Of a stretch of DNA of 45,137 nucleotides, positions 25,489-35,282 are shown in pieces. The position numbers and the translations under genes were made by a program. The stretch's first letter is position 1. The number at the start of each line of letters is the position of its first letter. The notes under the pieces were generated by a model. It saw nothing but the letters and a program-made list of their open reading frames with translations. It searched no databases and was not told the origin of the DNA. This DNA is from an uncultured Pseudomonadota bacterium. Lineage in GTDB: Bacteria; Pseudomonadota; Gammaproteobacteria; Burkholderiales; Methylophilaceae. Where the stretch lies: NCBI GenBank assembly GCA_903838125.1, contig CAILXF010000050.1, forward strand, positions 1-45,137, read 5' to 3'.

Positions 25489-28400
25489 TTACCCCCAAGC
25501 CTCACCCAAAGCCTGCGCTTGTTGCAACACTAACTCCACAGCATCATTCTGCTGATCTGGTGGGTACTTGTACTTTCGCAGAATACGTTTAACCAATAAA
25601 CGTAGACTAGCGCGTACGCTTTCTCGAACAGCCCAATCAACACTAATGTTCTTACGTAGACTTTCAACCAGTTCATGCGCTATTTTCTTCAGCGTTTCGT
25701 CGCCTAATTCACGTACAGAATCTTCGTTATTGGCGAGGGCGTCATAGAAAGCTAATTCGTCTGCATTCAGACCAAGGTCAGTGCCTCTATCTGCAGCCTC
25801 TTTAAACTTCTTCGCCATTTCTATCAGCTCTTCCATTACTTGCGCAGTTTCAATCGAGCGGTTCGTGTAGCGCTTCACGACGTTAGCCAGCAGGTCGGAA
25901 AACTTAGTTTGCTGCACGATGTTAGTAGCAAAGCGGGTTTTTATCTCGCCTTCCAGTAGCCGCTCCAGCATTTCTATAGCTAGATTGCGCTCCGGCAAGT
26001 TACGTACTTCATTCAAGAAGTCTTCATCCAATATGCCAATATTCGGCTTCTCTAGGCCAGCAGCATCGAAGATATCGACGACTTCTTCCGACACTACTGC
26101 GGAGCCGATAATTTGACGTATGGCCAACTCGCGCTCTTCGTTAGTTTTCTTTTTGCTGCTCACTTCTTTTTTAGTTAGTAGCACTTTAACAGCCTGAAAG
26201 AATGCCACTTCTTCACGCACGGCCTTGGCCTCATCGAGCGTGCAACACAACGTAAATGCTTTTGACATGGCCAGCGCAGTATCGCCGAAGCGTTTTTTGC
26301 CATCCTTAATACCAAGCACGTAGTTCGCCGTTTTAGCCAACATACTGTGGCCGCTAGTCAGAAATGCGCTGTAATCGAAGCCATGTAGCATTGCGCGAAG
26401 TACGTCGAGCTTTTCTTCCAGTACAGCGTATGCCTCATACGCATCCACCGTAGGGCGACCACGCCCGTTACTGGCGGTGTATTCTTTGAGTGCTAGTTTT
26501 AAATCATTTGCGATACCGATGTAGTCGACTACCAGCCCGCCCTGTTTGTCGCGGAACACACGATTCACCCGTGCAATGGCTTGCATGAGATTGTGGCCCT
26601 TCATCGGCTTGTCCACATACATAGTATGCACGCACGGCGCATCAAAACCAGTGAGCCACATATCACGCACAATCACCAACTTCATCGGGTCTTCGGGGTC
26701 TTTAAAGCGCTTCTCTAGGCGTTTCTTTACTTGCTTAGAATAGATATGCGGACGTAATAAAGCCTTGTCACTGGCAGAGCCAGTCATCACTACTTTAATT
26801 ACGCCTTTTTCGGGGTCTTCGTCATGCCAGTCAGGGCGCAGTGCAATAATCGCGTTATACAGATGCACGCAGACTTCGCGGCTCATAGCGACGATCATCG
26901 CTTTGCCGTTCTGCGCTTTGCTACGTTCTTCAAAGTGGTCAACTAAGTCGGCAGCTACTTGTTGTATACGCGGTGCAGCACCTACGATGCTTTCTAGTGC
27001 AGCCCACTTACTCTTTAGGCGCGCTTGCTGGTCATCTTCTTCGTCTTCGGCCAGTTCGTCGACTTCTGCGTCGATGTCTACTAGCATCTCTTGCCTCAGC
27101 CCCAACTTGGCGAGGCGTGATTCAAAGTAAATGGCCACCGTTGCGCCATCCTCACGCGATTGCTGCATATCGTAAACGTGGATGTAGTCGCCAAACACTG
27201 CACGGGTATCTCGGTCTTCGCTGGAAACTGGTGTGCCGGTAAATGCCACGAAGGTGGCGTTAGGTAATGCATCGCGTAAATGTTGCGCATAACCTACTTG
27301 GTAACCCTTAGCATCACCTTTAAATTTCGCCTCAAATCCGTACTGAGTTCGATGCGCTTCGTCTGCAATCACTACAATATTGCTACGGTCAGACAGGACG
27401 GGGTAAGTGTCTTCGTCTTCACCCGGCATAAATTTTTGTATGGTGGCGAACACGATGCCGCCTGATGGACGATTTGCTAGCTTGGCGCGCAAATCCTGAC
27501 GCGTTAAACCTTGAACTGGTTCTTCGCGCAATAAATCTTGCGAGAGCGAGAATACACCGAATAATTGGCCGTCTAAATCGTTGCGATCAGTAATCACCAC
27601 AATGGTCGGGTTCTCCATAGCAGCATCAGTCATCACGCGTGCAGCAAAGCACGTCATGGTGATGCTTTTACCTGAACCCTGCGTGTGCCAAACTACGCCA
27701 CCTTTATGCGTACCGCCGGGGCGAGATGCAGTGATTACTTGGTTTATGGCTGCACGTACTGCATGAAACTGGTGATAACCAGCAATCTTCTTCACCAACG
27801 TACCGTCATCTTCAAATAACACAAAGAAGCGTATGAAATCCAGCAGGTAGGCGGGCGCCAGCACGCCTCGTATCAGTGTCTCTAACTCGTTAAATTGGCC
27901 TAGGGGATCAAGTACCACACCGTCTATCGTTCGCCACGCCATGAAACGTTCTGCATTGCTAGATAGCGAACCCATCATGGCTTCAGTGCCATCGGTAATG
28001 ACCAGCACTTCGTTGTACTGGAATGCATCTGGGATTTGCTCTTTGTAGGTTTCTATCTGGTCAAATGCTTTCCAAATATCGGCGTTAATATCGGCGGGGT
28101 TCTTAAGTTCTAGCAGCACCAATGGTAAGCCGTTTACAAATAAGATAATGTCAGGGCGACGAGTATATTTCGGCCCTTTAATAGAATACTGGTTGATAGC
28201 CAGCCATTCATTAGCGGCCACATCAACAAAGTCAATCAGGCGCACAAAGTCACCTCTAGTTTCACCATCTTTCTGATACTGGACTTTTACCCCCGTAATT
28301 AGCAGTCGATGAAACTGGCGATTAGCCGCTAATAGCACTGGTGTTTCTAGGTTCAGCACTTGTTGTAATGCATCCTCACGCGCCACTAGCGGAACTTGTG

Positions 28401-28569
28401 GGTTTAGACGGGCAATGGCGCTACGTAAGCGTTCGACCAACACCACCTGTGTGTAATTACTACGCTCTGGTGCATTGCCATCCACAGCAATCTCTGGACC
28501 GTAAACGTGGCTGTAACCGACATCTGCCAGCCAACTTAGGGTTTCTTGTTCCAGTTGATCTTCAGTCAT
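25489..28569 (-). CDS. hsdR: Type I restriction enzyme R subunit (HsdR)
   Basis: 1026 residues. ATP-dependent translocase and nuclease of the type I enzyme. The N-terminal PD-(D/E)XK nuclease has D140 and E154-x-K156 (RRPDIILF... LLELKNP). Helicase motifs follow: Walker A TQGSGKS near 296-302, DEAH box at 403-406 (IADEAHRTQYG), motif III VAFTGTP, motif VI QAIARVNRVFRDK. The C-terminal helical region binds the methylase core. All key residues are present, so the enzyme looks active. It starts 4 bases after fic, in the same transcript. Confidence 0.95.
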   Translation of the reverse strand: MTEDQLEQETLSWLADVGYSHVYGPEIAVDGNAPERSNYTQVVLVERLRSAIARLNPQVPLVAREDALQQVLNLETPVLLAANRQFHRLLITGVKVQYQKDGETRGDFVRLIDFVDVAANEWLAINQYSIKGPKYTRRPDIILFVNGLPLVLLELKNPADINADIWKAFDQIETYKEQIPDAFQYNEVLVITDGTEAMMGSLSSNAERFMAWRTIDGVVLDPLGQFNELETLIRGVLAPAYLLDFIRFFVLFEDDGTLVKKIAGYHQFHAVRAAINQVITASRPGGTHKGGVVWHTQGSGKSITMTCFAARVMTDAAMENPTIVVITDRNDLDGQLFGVFSLSQDLLREEPVQGLTRQDLRAKLANRPSGGIVFATIQKFMPGEDEDTYPVLSDRSNIVVIADEAHRTQYGFEAKFKGDAKGYQVGYAQHLRDALPNATFVAFTGTPVSSEDRDTRAVFGDYIHVYDMQQSREDGATVAIYFESRLAKLGLRQEMLVDIDAEVDELAEDEEDDQQARLKSKWAALESIVGAAPRIQQVAADLVDHFEERSKAQNGKAMIVAMSREVCVHLYNAIIALRPDWHDEDPEKGVIKVVMTGSASDKALLRPHIYSKQVKKRLEKRFKDPEDPMKLVIVRDMWLTGFDAPCVHTMYVDKPMKGHNLMQAIARVNRVFRDKQGGLVVDYIGIANDLKLALKEYTASNGRGRPTVDAYEAYAVLEEKLDVLRAMLHGFDYSAFLTSGHSMLAKTANYVLGIKDGKKRFGDTALAMSKAFTLCCTLDEAKAVREEVAFFQAVKVLLTKKEVSSKKKTNEERELAIRQIIGSAVVSEEVVDIFDAAGLEKPNIGILDEDFLNEVRNLPERNLAIEMLERLLEGEIKTRFATNIVQQTKFSDLLANVVKRYTNRSIETAQVMEELIEMAKKFKEAADRGTDLGLNADELAFYDALANNEDSVRELGDETLKKIAHELVESLRKNISVDWAVRESVRASLRLLVKRILRKYKYPPDQQNDAVELVLQQAQALGEAWG

Positions 28570-28573
28570 GACT

Positions 28574-29647
28574 TTACCCCGTATTACCCATTAGAATGTC
28601 ATTCAGCGCAATGTTCACATAATAGTTACCACGCCCCATTTTTTGTTTTTGCACAAAGCCACCCTCGGCTAATGCATCCAAATACTTGGTTGCGGTAATG
28701 CGCGAAACCTGTAAATCACGCTGTACAAAATCAATTTTTGTATAGGGGTGTGTAAATAGATTGTTGATTAAGTCTTGGCTATAAAACTTATATTCAGCAC
28801 GAATGCGGTGCTTGTAATCCAGCAGCGCTGTTTTAATCGCTTGAATAGTCGCAATGGTCTGCACTGCTGTTTGCTCTACGGCTTCTAGCATATACAGCAC
28901 CCACTCCTCCCAACTATCCTCTACTCGCACGGTTTGCAGTAAGTGGTAATAATCTGTTTTGGTGCGTACAATGTGACTACTTAGGTATAGCACAGGAATA
29001 TCCAACAAGCTTTCTTTCACCAAATACAGCACATTCAAAATACGGCCTGTACGGCCATTGCCATCATAAAACGGATGTATGCTTTCAAACTGATGATGAA
29101 TGAGCGCCATCTTAATTAATGGGTCTATGTCAGATAGTCCGGCATCATTGATAAAGCGCTCTAAATCGCGCATTAGCGCCACAATTTCTGCGGGATCTTG
29201 CGGTGGTGTATACACGATGTTGCCACCACCATCTTTCAACGAAGTCCCCGGCAGTTTTCGGAAGCCTGCATTGTTGCGTTCTAGTTCGGCCTGTATTTCG
29301 ATGATATGGTTAGCGGTAATTAGCCCGCTTTGTTTAACTTGCTCAAAGCCTATACGTAGTGCTTGGCGATAGCGCAGCACTTCTTTAGCAGCGGGGTTGG
29401 CAAAGGCTTCTGGTAGTACATCATCTTTAAACAGCTCATCATGCGTGGTGATGATGTTTTCAATTTCAGAGCTGTCTTTCGCTTCTTGCAAGCCCAGCGT
29501 ATTGATTAAAATACCCTGATTAGGAATTGACCCTGCAATACCTTTTAGCTCTGCCAAGCGGCGGCTGCTGATGGCGAGTTTTTTTAATATCGCAGGCGTT
29601 TCAAAACGCGCTGCGTCTAATTGCTCAAGTGGCTTGATTGAATGCAT
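28574..29647 (-). CDS. Fic-family protein with C-terminal winged helix
   Basis: 357 residues from the ATG at 29647 (GGGGA site); an in-frame ATG at 29665 adds six residues but lies 4 bases from an operator box. Numbering below uses the longer form. The N-terminal inhibitory motif (S/T)xxxE(G/N) is present as SSEIEN (65-70), so it is an autoinhibited class II type. The active site HPFYDGNGRTGR (197-208) is complete, which supports AMP transfer. The C-terminal 290-345 region (KIDFVQRDLQVSRITATKYLDALAEGGFVQKQKMGRG) has the layout of a winged helix. The gene lies between hsdS and hsdR, co-transcribed with hsdR; target and role in restriction are unknown. Confidence 0.9.
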   Translation of the reverse strand: MHSIKPLEQLDAARFETPAILKKLAISSRRLAELKGIAGSIPNQGILINTLGLQEAKDSSEIENIITTHDELFKDDVLPEAFANPAAKEVLRYRQALRIGFEQVKQSGLITANHIIEIQAELERNNAGFRKLPGTSLKDGGGNIVYTPPQDPAEIVALMRDLERFINDAGLSDIDPLIKMALIHHQFESIHPFYDGNGRTGRILNVLYLVKESLLDIPVLYLSSHIVRTKTDYYHLLQTVRVEDSWEEWVLYMLEAVEQTAVQTIATIQAIKTALLDYKHRIRAEYKFYSQDLINNLFTHPYTKIDFVQRDLQVSRITATKYLDALAEGGFVQKQKMGRGNYYVNIALNDILMGNTG

Positions 29648-29669
29648 TACGCGCTTCCCCAACATAACA

Positions 29670-29776
29670 TGTATAGAAACTGTTAATTTTTATACATACT
29701 AACTCAAACGTGTATAGAAAATGCATTTTTTTATACATGTGCAGATTGATGTGTATAGAAAACTGGCTTTTATACC
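29670..29776 (-). promoter_or_regulatory. Three palindromic operator-like boxes before fic-hsdR
   Basis: Three copies of TGTATAGAAA-N7-TTTTTATACA-type imperfect palindromes at 29670-29696, 29711-29737 and 29752-29776. Their starts are exactly 41 bp apart (29670, 29711, 29752), close to four DNA turns. They fill the intergenic gap between hsdS and fic. The palindromic form and equal phasing suggest cooperative binding by a dimeric regulator; the Fic winged helix or the element's AlpA-like protein are the candidates. Confidence 0.7.
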
Positions 29777-29813
29777 ACTATCAATGCCACGAATGCCGAT
29801 TTAGCGCATTGCA

Positions 29814-31136
29814 TCATACTGTGGCTTCTTTAAGTATCGTTGCAGCTTCTGGCAGGCGCAATTGACCGGAGATTAAGCGAGGGAGTAACGTGTCGCGGAG
29901 GGTGGCGAGCGTTTGTGCTTGCTTTAAATTATCAGAGAATCGTTGGCGAAGAGGCAAGCTTACATTATCAAATTTCTTCAGAACTTGTTCTGATGGCACG
30001 GCTATTTTAATGCTTGCTAGTTTACTTCTACTCAATTCGGTTTGACCTGTTGTTCCCTCACCAAAGCTTTCAATTTCCCCCTGCTTATGCATTAGAACAA
30101 GGCCGAGATAATTCCAGCTAAGGTTTGATGATGCACGAACAACGGTGACGTGTGAATCGACAATTGTTGTTTCATCTAACGAAAGTACCTGCGCAATGCG
30201 CCCAAGGGTTCCTACACCTGTTGAATTTACAAGTACATCACCGATTTTCAGTTCTCTGCCATCAATTTTCTTTTGCATATTATCGTGCCGGCGTGCCTTG
30301 GTAACGTCAAGAGTAAAGTCGCGTATGCACTTTTGATTTATAACCAACACGCCACGTGATTCAGTGTACTTGGGTGATATGCCTCGATTCAAATAACTTG
30401 TATTTTCACCAATCGTTGTAACCTTCCACCCCGTTGGCACCAACCCCAGCTCTAATTCCTCAAAGCTGTCAGGAAAGAGTGCGGCGGTAGCTTCGTCCAT
30501 GCCTTCAGGTGCACGGCCTTGTTGTTTGGCATGAACAGGGTCGAAATCTACAAACCACGATTTGAATATCGCCTTCGCAATGGCTTCGAGCGTGGCGTTG
30601 GTTTCGCGTAGCAGGTTAATGCGGTCGTCTAGAGAGTTCAGTATGTCGCCAGCATCTATTTGATAGTTTAGTGACGGAACAAACACCTCGAAATTTTCAA
30701 TTTGACTTTTGCTAATATGAGGGATTGATGTGCCTGTGTGAATAGACTGAACGTATTCGGTAAACTGCGTATTGCAGATTACGTACCGCATAAATTTTTG
30801 ATTCATTGCAGGCTTTGCACGAATTCTGGCTACGCGTTGAGCAAGAAGGCATATGCCATCAACCTTGGAAACAGAGGCGAAGTTTTTCCCGACTTTGGAG
30901 CCATCCATTCCGACAACAATATCACCTTCCCGCAGCAAAAATGGCTCGAGATTCTTCGTAACGATTGGCCAGCACTTTTCTTTTTCAGCCCATCTTAAGG
31001 AATGCTCTGTAACATTATCTCCTCGAACAACACGAATGCCAGCACCTTTAGGAAGGTATTCTGCTCCTCTAAACGCGAATCCTGTAAATATGTCGGCCAC
31101 TTCGCCTAAGCGCACTTTCCCCAACTCAGAACTCAT
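29814..31136 (-). CDS. hsdS: Type I restriction enzyme specificity subunit (HsdS)
   Basis: 440 residues. DNA recognition subunit with two target recognition domains (about 1-150 and 225-390). Between them is the central helical spacer [39 protein letters not shown], the diagnostic conserved region; the C-terminal helix carries [21 protein letters not shown]. It overlaps the hsdM 3' end by 11 bases (ATG inside ...TATGAGTTCTGA). The target sequence cannot be read from it. Confidence 0.94.
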   Translation of the reverse strand: MSSELGKVRLGEVADIFTGFAFRGAEYLPKGAGIRVVRGDNVTEHSLRWAEKEKCWPIVTKNLEPFLLREGDIVVGMDGSKVGKNFASVSKVDGICLLAQRVARIRAKPAMNQKFMRYVICNTQFTEYVQSIHTGTSIPHISKSQIENFEVFVPSLNYQIDAGDILNSLDDRINLLRETNATLEAIAKAIFKSWFVDFDPVHAKQQGRAPEGMDEATAALFPDSFEELELGLVPTGWKVTTIGENTSYLNRGISPKYTESRGVLVINQKCIRDFTLDVTKARRHDNMQKKIDGRELKIGDVLVNSTGVGTLGRIAQVLSLDETTIVDSHVTVVRASSNLSWNYLGLVLMHKQGEIESFGEGTTGQTELSRSKLASIKIAVPSEQVLKKFDNVSLPLRQRFSDNLKQAQTLATLRDTLLPRLISGQLRLPEAATILKEATV

Positions 31137-32700
31137 ACCCTAGTCCTCCCAGCTTCTGACGTATTAACTGGTCTAGTTCTGCGCCTTTCGCCATCTGCTC
31201 ACCGAGCTTTTCAGTCAGCATCTGCATCTTGTCGGCGAAGGCTTCATCATCATCTTCCACTTCTTCCGCGCCAACGTAGCGGCCGGGGGTAAGCACATGA
31301 CCATGTTCGGCAATTTCAGCCAGCTTTACGCTTCGGCAGTAGCCAGCGGTGTCTTGGTATTCACCTGCATCAGCCTCACCACGCCATGCGGCAACCGTGG
31401 CGGCAATTCTGGCAATCACTTCATCGGTCAATTCTGTCTGCACGCGGCTAATCATGGTGCCGAGCTTACGTGCATCAATAAACAGCACTTCGCCTTGTCT
31501 CACACGTTTTTCTTTAACTAAAAACCACAAGCAAGCGGGAATCTGCGTGTTAAAGAACAACTGGCCGGGTAGCGCAATCATCACTTCTACTTTGTCAGCC
31601 TCGACCATCGCACGACGAATTTCACCTTCTGAGTTTTGGCTGGATGACATAGAGCCGTTAGCCAACACAATACCAGCACGGCCTGTCGGTTTAAGGTGGT
31701 GCAGCATATGTTGAAGCCATGCGTAGTTGGCATTACCAGTCGGTGGTGTACCATAAACCCAGCGTGGGTCGCCTTCTAAACTACCATGCCACCAATCAGA
31801 GATATTAAACGGTGGATTTGCCAGCACAAAATCAGCACGTAAATCTATGTGTTGGTCACGCACAAAGGTATCGGCAGGCTCTTTACCTAAATTGAAGTCA
31901 ATGCCACGAATCGCAAGGTTCATCGCTGCTAAGCGCCATGTAGTGGGGTTAGCTTCTTGGCCGTAAATCGAAACATCGCCTATCTTGCCGCCATGCGCTT
32001 CGATAAACTTTTCAGATTGCACAAACATACCACCAGAGCCACAGCAGGGGTCATACACTTGACCATGATGCGGAGCTAGCACTGCAACTAGGGTTTTAAC
32101 GATAGAAGCTGGCGTGTAGAACTGACCACCGCGCTTACCTTCTGCACTGGCGAACTGACCTAGAAAGTATTCATATACTTGGCCGAGTAAATCACGTGCG
32201 TGATTCTTCGCACGGTCTTCTGCCTTGCCAGACTCACCAAAGCCAATTTGAGAAACCAAATCAACTAGCTCGCCCAGCTTGCCATCAGGCAGCTGCACCC
32301 GAGCATAGCGTTTATCGAGGATGCCTTTAAGCTTAGGATTCTCAGTTTCAATCAGCGACAGCGCATCATCAATACGCTTACCGATGTCGGCCTGCTTAGC
32401 CTGCGCGCGCAAACTTTCCCAGCGCGCGGCTTCCGGCACCCAAAACACGTTGACTTCTTTGTAGTAGTCGCGGTCTTCAAGCTCTTCATTAATGAGCGCT
32501 TGGTCAGCATCAGGTAGGTAGTAGCCATCATTAACATCTGCAAACTTATATATCAGCTCTGATCTGCGAGTCTGGAAAGTATCGGAGATGTATTTAACAA
32601 AAATAAGGCCAAGCACGATGTGCTTGTATTCGGCAGCATCCATGTTGGCACGTAATTTATCAGCGGTTGCCCAGAGGGTCTTTTTGATGTCTTCTATCAT
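31126..32700 (-). CDS. hsdM: Type I restriction enzyme methyltransferase subunit (HsdM)
   Basis: 524 residues. N6-adenine methyltransferase. Contains the N-terminal helical HsdM domain (about 1-150), the SAM-binding motif [10 protein letters not shown] (217-226), and the catalytic NPPF at 295-298 ([13 protein letters not shown]). First gene of the minus-strand R-M operon; it starts about 165 bp from the oppositely oriented terminase gene, so the gap must carry both promoters. Confidence 0.95.
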   Translation of the reverse strand: MIEDIKKTLWATADKLRANMDAAEYKHIVLGLIFVKYISDTFQTRRSELIYKFADVNDGYYLPDADQALINEELEDRDYYKEVNVFWVPEAARWESLRAQAKQADIGKRIDDALSLIETENPKLKGILDKRYARVQLPDGKLGELVDLVSQIGFGESGKAEDRAKNHARDLLGQVYEYFLGQFASAEGKRGGQFYTPASIVKTLVAVLAPHHGQVYDPCCGSGGMFVQSEKFIEAHGGKIGDVSIYGQEANPTTWRLAAMNLAIRGIDFNLGKEPADTFVRDQHIDLRADFVLANPPFNISDWWHGSLEGDPRWVYGTPPTGNANYAWLQHMLHHLKPTGRAGIVLANGSMSSSQNSEGEIRRAMVEADKVEVMIALPGQLFFNTQIPACLWFLVKEKRVRQGEVLFIDARKLGTMISRVQTELTDEVIARIAATVAAWRGEADAGEYQDTAGYCRSVKLAEIAEHGHVLTPGRYVGAEEVEDDDEAFADKMQMLTEKLGEQMAKGAELDQLIRQKLGGLGYEF

Positions 32701-32866
32701 GCGTACTTTTCTTATTGGTAATAGTTAGTGATTATGCACGATGGGCAGGGTAGGTGGGAATTTATCGTTTATAGCGTAGCGCTTAGCGCTAAGTACTTCG
32801 TACTAGATTAATTGACCCAGCAGGGTAGAATCAAGTATCTAAACTACGCAGCAAAAGGCGTAAACC
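32701..32866. promoter_or_regulatory. Divergent promoter region hsdM / terS
   Basis: 166 bp between two divergent genes. It holds a repeated AGCGCTTAGCGCT sequence (near 32778-32791) and an AGTAC-TTC-GTACT hairpin (32792-32804). A related CTTCGTACTA block lies after the terS stop (33338-33347). TTGACC at about 32813 is a possible -35 box for terS, but no good -10 is placed. Confidence 0.35.
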
Positions 32867-33334
32867 ATGAACACACTCGATATTAAATTAACCCCTAGAC
32901 AGAAGGCTTTTGTGACCGAATTTGTCGTTTGTCGCAATGGCGCTGAGGCGGCTCGTCGCGCGAAGTACGCCGTACCAAGCGCTAGGATTACGGCATCTAA
33001 GCTACTATCAAAAAGTAACATTCAGGCCGAAATCTCAGCGATGGAAGCCAAGATGTCCGAGAAGCTTGATATAGACCGTAACACTGTTATCGGAGGCGTG
33101 TTTAGCGGCATAGCACAAGCACGCGAATCTAACGATGCTGGCGGCATTCTAAGAGGCTGGCTTGCCATAGGCAAGATAACTGGCTTAGACAAGCCTGAAG
33201 CGACTACAGACCTCGTACTGAGCGCTTCGAACTCAGCCTTAGAAGCTAGGTTCGAAGCGATGTCAGATGCAGAACTTTTAGCTATTGCTGAAGGGTCTGG
33301 TGGCACTTGCCTAGAAGCGTGCCTTATAACGTAG
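32867..33334 (+). CDS. Terminase small subunit-like protein
   Basis: 155 residues. The N-terminal LTPRQKAFVTEFVVCRNGAEAARRAKYAVPSARITASKLLSKSNIQAEI follows the Terminase_2 small-subunit pattern: DNA-binding helices, conserved Ala-Arg turn, then an I...I helix. The C-terminal part (GWLAIGKITGLDKPE) is also typical. An AAGG site precedes the ATG. There is no large subunit or portal gene. A lone terS is a marker of satellites that redirect the helper phage's packaging. It is the only strong plus-strand gene inside the element. Confidence 0.82.
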   Translation: MNTLDIKLTPRQKAFVTEFVVCRNGAEAARRAKYAVPSARITASKLLSKSNIQAEISAMEAKMSEKLDIDRNTVIGGVFSGIAQARESNDAGGILRGWLAIGKITGLDKPEATTDLVLSASNSALEARFEAMSDAELLAIAEGSGGTCLEACLIT

Positions 33335-33429
33335 TGCTTCGTACTAAGTGCTAAGTTCGAGTCAATGATTTCTGGCAATAGTGATTATTGCAGAATAGTA
33401 TGTACAACCCGCTGAGGTGTCCTGCCAGA

Positions 33430-33698
33430 GACTAAAAATATATAAAATATTGATGCCGTTTTCTATCGATCTTTGTATGTCTAGGCTTATGCGTCCAAAC
33501 GCAGTAATGTCTGCAAGACATGGTAAAGTTGTGGGCGTCGTAACTCAAGCACTGACGCGGTTGCCATGACGTCCAAGAACCTTCAATATTTGGACGTATA
33601 ACACTGGACGCCATAACTCAAGCGCCGGCACGGTTGCCGTGACGTCCAGAAGTGTTGTTGACGGCCGCCTGGAGGTAAAGTTTTGGACGTCATAACTG
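33430..33698. other. Candidate replication origin: AT-rich stretch plus iterons
   Basis: An AT-only-like stretch (33431-33453) is followed by a series of TGGACGTCATAAC-like units. Direct copies begin at 33532, 33591, 33605 and 33684, and reverse copies (TGACGTCCA) lie at 33567-33575 and 33640-33648. The region directly follows the 3' end of the helicase gene. In staphylococcal satellites the origin lies just 3' of rep with iterons around an AT-rich core, which this layout matches. Function is inferred. Confidence 0.6.
33532..33648. repeat. Two 44-bp imperfect direct repeats
   Basis: Copies at 33532-33575 and 33605-33648 (73-bp period) match at 36 of 44 positions, and all eight differences are transitions. 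Each copy is bounded by TGG(A/G)CG at one end and its inverse CGTCCA at the other, so each can form a long hairpin or cruciform. Confidence 0.8.
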
Positions 33699-33704
33699 TA
33701 TAAA

Positions 33705-35204
33705 TTATGATTTTAAATGTAGCGTCTCTTTTGTTGCATGGTGTAAGCCCCACAGCTTTCTAACTTCAAGGGTTGGTTGTTTTATTACAACTTCACCCTT
33801 AGCAATTAGCTCATCAAGCGCACGCTCGATCGAACGCTTCGGCGCTTTCATAGTACTGTCTTTACCCGTGTACGCATCTATAAATCCACGCTTAGAGTAC
33901 TTGCCCGTGTGCTGAGAAATTGTATTAACGATGCGTTTTTGCAGCAGTTCGCTGCCTGCTAGTGGCGCAACTGGTATAGTCAAACTAACATGCTCTAATA
34001 CGCCTACTGAATGTGACTCGACAGTAATACGCTTTAACCAGAAGTGATTGCCAGTAGGGCCATAGTTGTTCTTAACTACAGATAGCGACGCATAGTTTTT
34101 TCTCATATCAGGGTTAATACCAAATGTCTTGCCTTCAGCATCGTCCATCGTGCGTAGAACGAAAACAGCTCGTGCAAGATCAACCCAAGCGGCCGAGCCT
34201 GCTACATCGTTCGAGTCTGCCTTTTCTTTACCTATGGCAGTTTTTGGTGAGTGCGCTAAAACCATTACCGCTGCTTCGCTTGTCTGTGCAATAAGGTTAA
34301 CTTGCCGCATCGTCTGCACAACGTCTTCACGGCTATTAAACTCACCGCCGTGTATTAAGCCAGCATGGTCTAAAATTACTAAACGAACCGGAACTTCAGC
34401 CTCAACGGCCAATGCTTTAGCTGCAGCAATCACTTCAGCAGTAAACTCGGTAGCCTCTAGCGAGCCAACTTGTTTTTTGGTTAACCTCGAGTCTAAGCCG
34501 TTCATTGGGAAAGCGCGTATCCTCATTTTAACGAGTGCAATCTGCTCATTACTCAGATTCATTACTTTTACAATCGCGTTAAAACGGCGTGCAATCTCTT
34601 CAGCATCCTCTTCACCAAGTATCAGCATTACAGCACCTTCTAAAGTAGCCTTACCCATGTATTGCAGTCCTAATGCCACGCATACAGCTAGCTGCATCGA
34701 CAGCATAGTTTTTGAAACCCCGCCTAAACCAGCTAAGACACATACCTTTACTGCAACGATCAAGTCTGTCAGAGCATAAACACGTGGACTTGGGTCTATG
34801 GGCGAAAATTCAATTAAACCGTCTGCGGAATCAAGCCTTGGTGAGGCTGCGCTGTATCCGATTGCATTTGCATTACTACCAGCTGCGTAACTCATAATAC
34901 TTGCAGCAATTTGTTTGACCTCTATATCGAGCAAAGGTGGGCTGACATGCGTTGCATTGGTTGCCATAAGCGTCGCCTCGATAGCCTCCGCTCCAAGTCC
35001 CAACCTACGCATGGATCCAGCTATGCGGGTTAGCTCGTTGTTTCGATTTTTCTCTATTATCAGGTCGCCACCAGCAAGTGACGCGACTGCATGGGACTTC
35101 GCATTTAATTGGTAGGTTGTAATAGGCGGCCATGTAATACCTAGCTTATTGAACAGGTCGTTGGTACTGTATTGTTCAGCAGTATCTGCTAAAATAACGT
35201 TCAT
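33705..35204 (-). CDS. RepA-like replicative helicase with PriCT domain
   Basis: 499 residues. A PriCT (primase C-terminal) segment (about 58-106, RIAGSMRRLGLGAEAIEATLM...PPL) precedes a RecA-fold AAA_25/RepA-like ATPase. The Walker A region is AGLGGVSKT at 158-166, with Ser in place of the second Gly of GKT. Walker B is RLVILDHAG around 274-282. The segment VMVLAHSPKTA is followed by DSNDVAGSAAWVDLARAVFVLR, typical of the family. A C-terminal winged helix (about 430-485) may bind the iterons that start right after the stop. With the primase gene upstream it looks like a split Pri-Rep unit. Confidence 0.82.
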   Translation of the reverse strand: MNVILADTAEQYSTNDLFNKLGITWPPITTYQLNAKSHAVASLAGGDLIIEKNRNNELTRIAGSMRRLGLGAEAIEATLMATNATHVSPPLLDIEVKQIAASIMSYAAGSNANAIGYSAASPRLDSADGLIEFSPIDPSPRVYALTDLIVAVKVCVLAGLGGVSKTMLSMQLAVCVALGLQYMGKATLEGAVMLILGEEDAEEIARRFNAIVKVMNLSNEQIALVKMRIRAFPMNGLDSRLTKKQVGSLEATEFTAEVIAAAKALAVEAEVPVRLVILDHAGLIHGGEFNSREDVVQTMRQVNLIAQTSEAAVMVLAHSPKTAIGKEKADSNDVAGSAAWVDLARAVFVLRTMDDAEGKTFGINPDMRKNYASLSVVKNNYGPTGNHFWLKRITVESHSVGVLEHVSLTIPVAPLAGSELLQKRIVNTISQHTGKYSKRGFIDAYTGKDSTMKAPKRSIERALDELIAKGEVVIKQPTLEVRKLWGLHHATKETLHLKS

Positions 35205-35239
35205 AGATTATTGACTTTCTGCGCGCAAACGCAAGTGAG

Positions 35240-35277
35240 ACCAGCAAACCGTTACTAGCGGAATGCTGGTTTTTTTT
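35240..35277 (+). terminator. Plus-strand intrinsic terminator between primase and helicase genes
   Basis: Stem ACCAGCA (35240-35246) and TGCTGGT (35264-35270), with an inner CCG/CGG pair (35249-35251, 35259-35261), is followed by eight T (35270-35277). The T-run works only for plus-strand transcription, yet all genes for 1.9 kb on each side are on the minus strand. So it should end an antisense transcript. Confidence 0.75.
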
Positions 35278-35282
35278 GATGG

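Noticed and set aside
29666-29813. The repeated boxes as a CRISPR array
   Set aside because: The units are palindromic and share the 14-bp spacers' approximate length, but there are only three and no cas genes; an operator array fits better.
33332-33360. terS terminator
   Set aside because: The CTTCGTACT block can form a small hairpin but lacks a T-run, so a terminator is not supported.
34129-34779. A 216-codon plus-strand ORF opposite the helicase gene
   Set aside because: It lies wholly inside the well-supported helicase gene, is Ser/Ala/Thr-rich like an antisense frame, and has no family resemblance.
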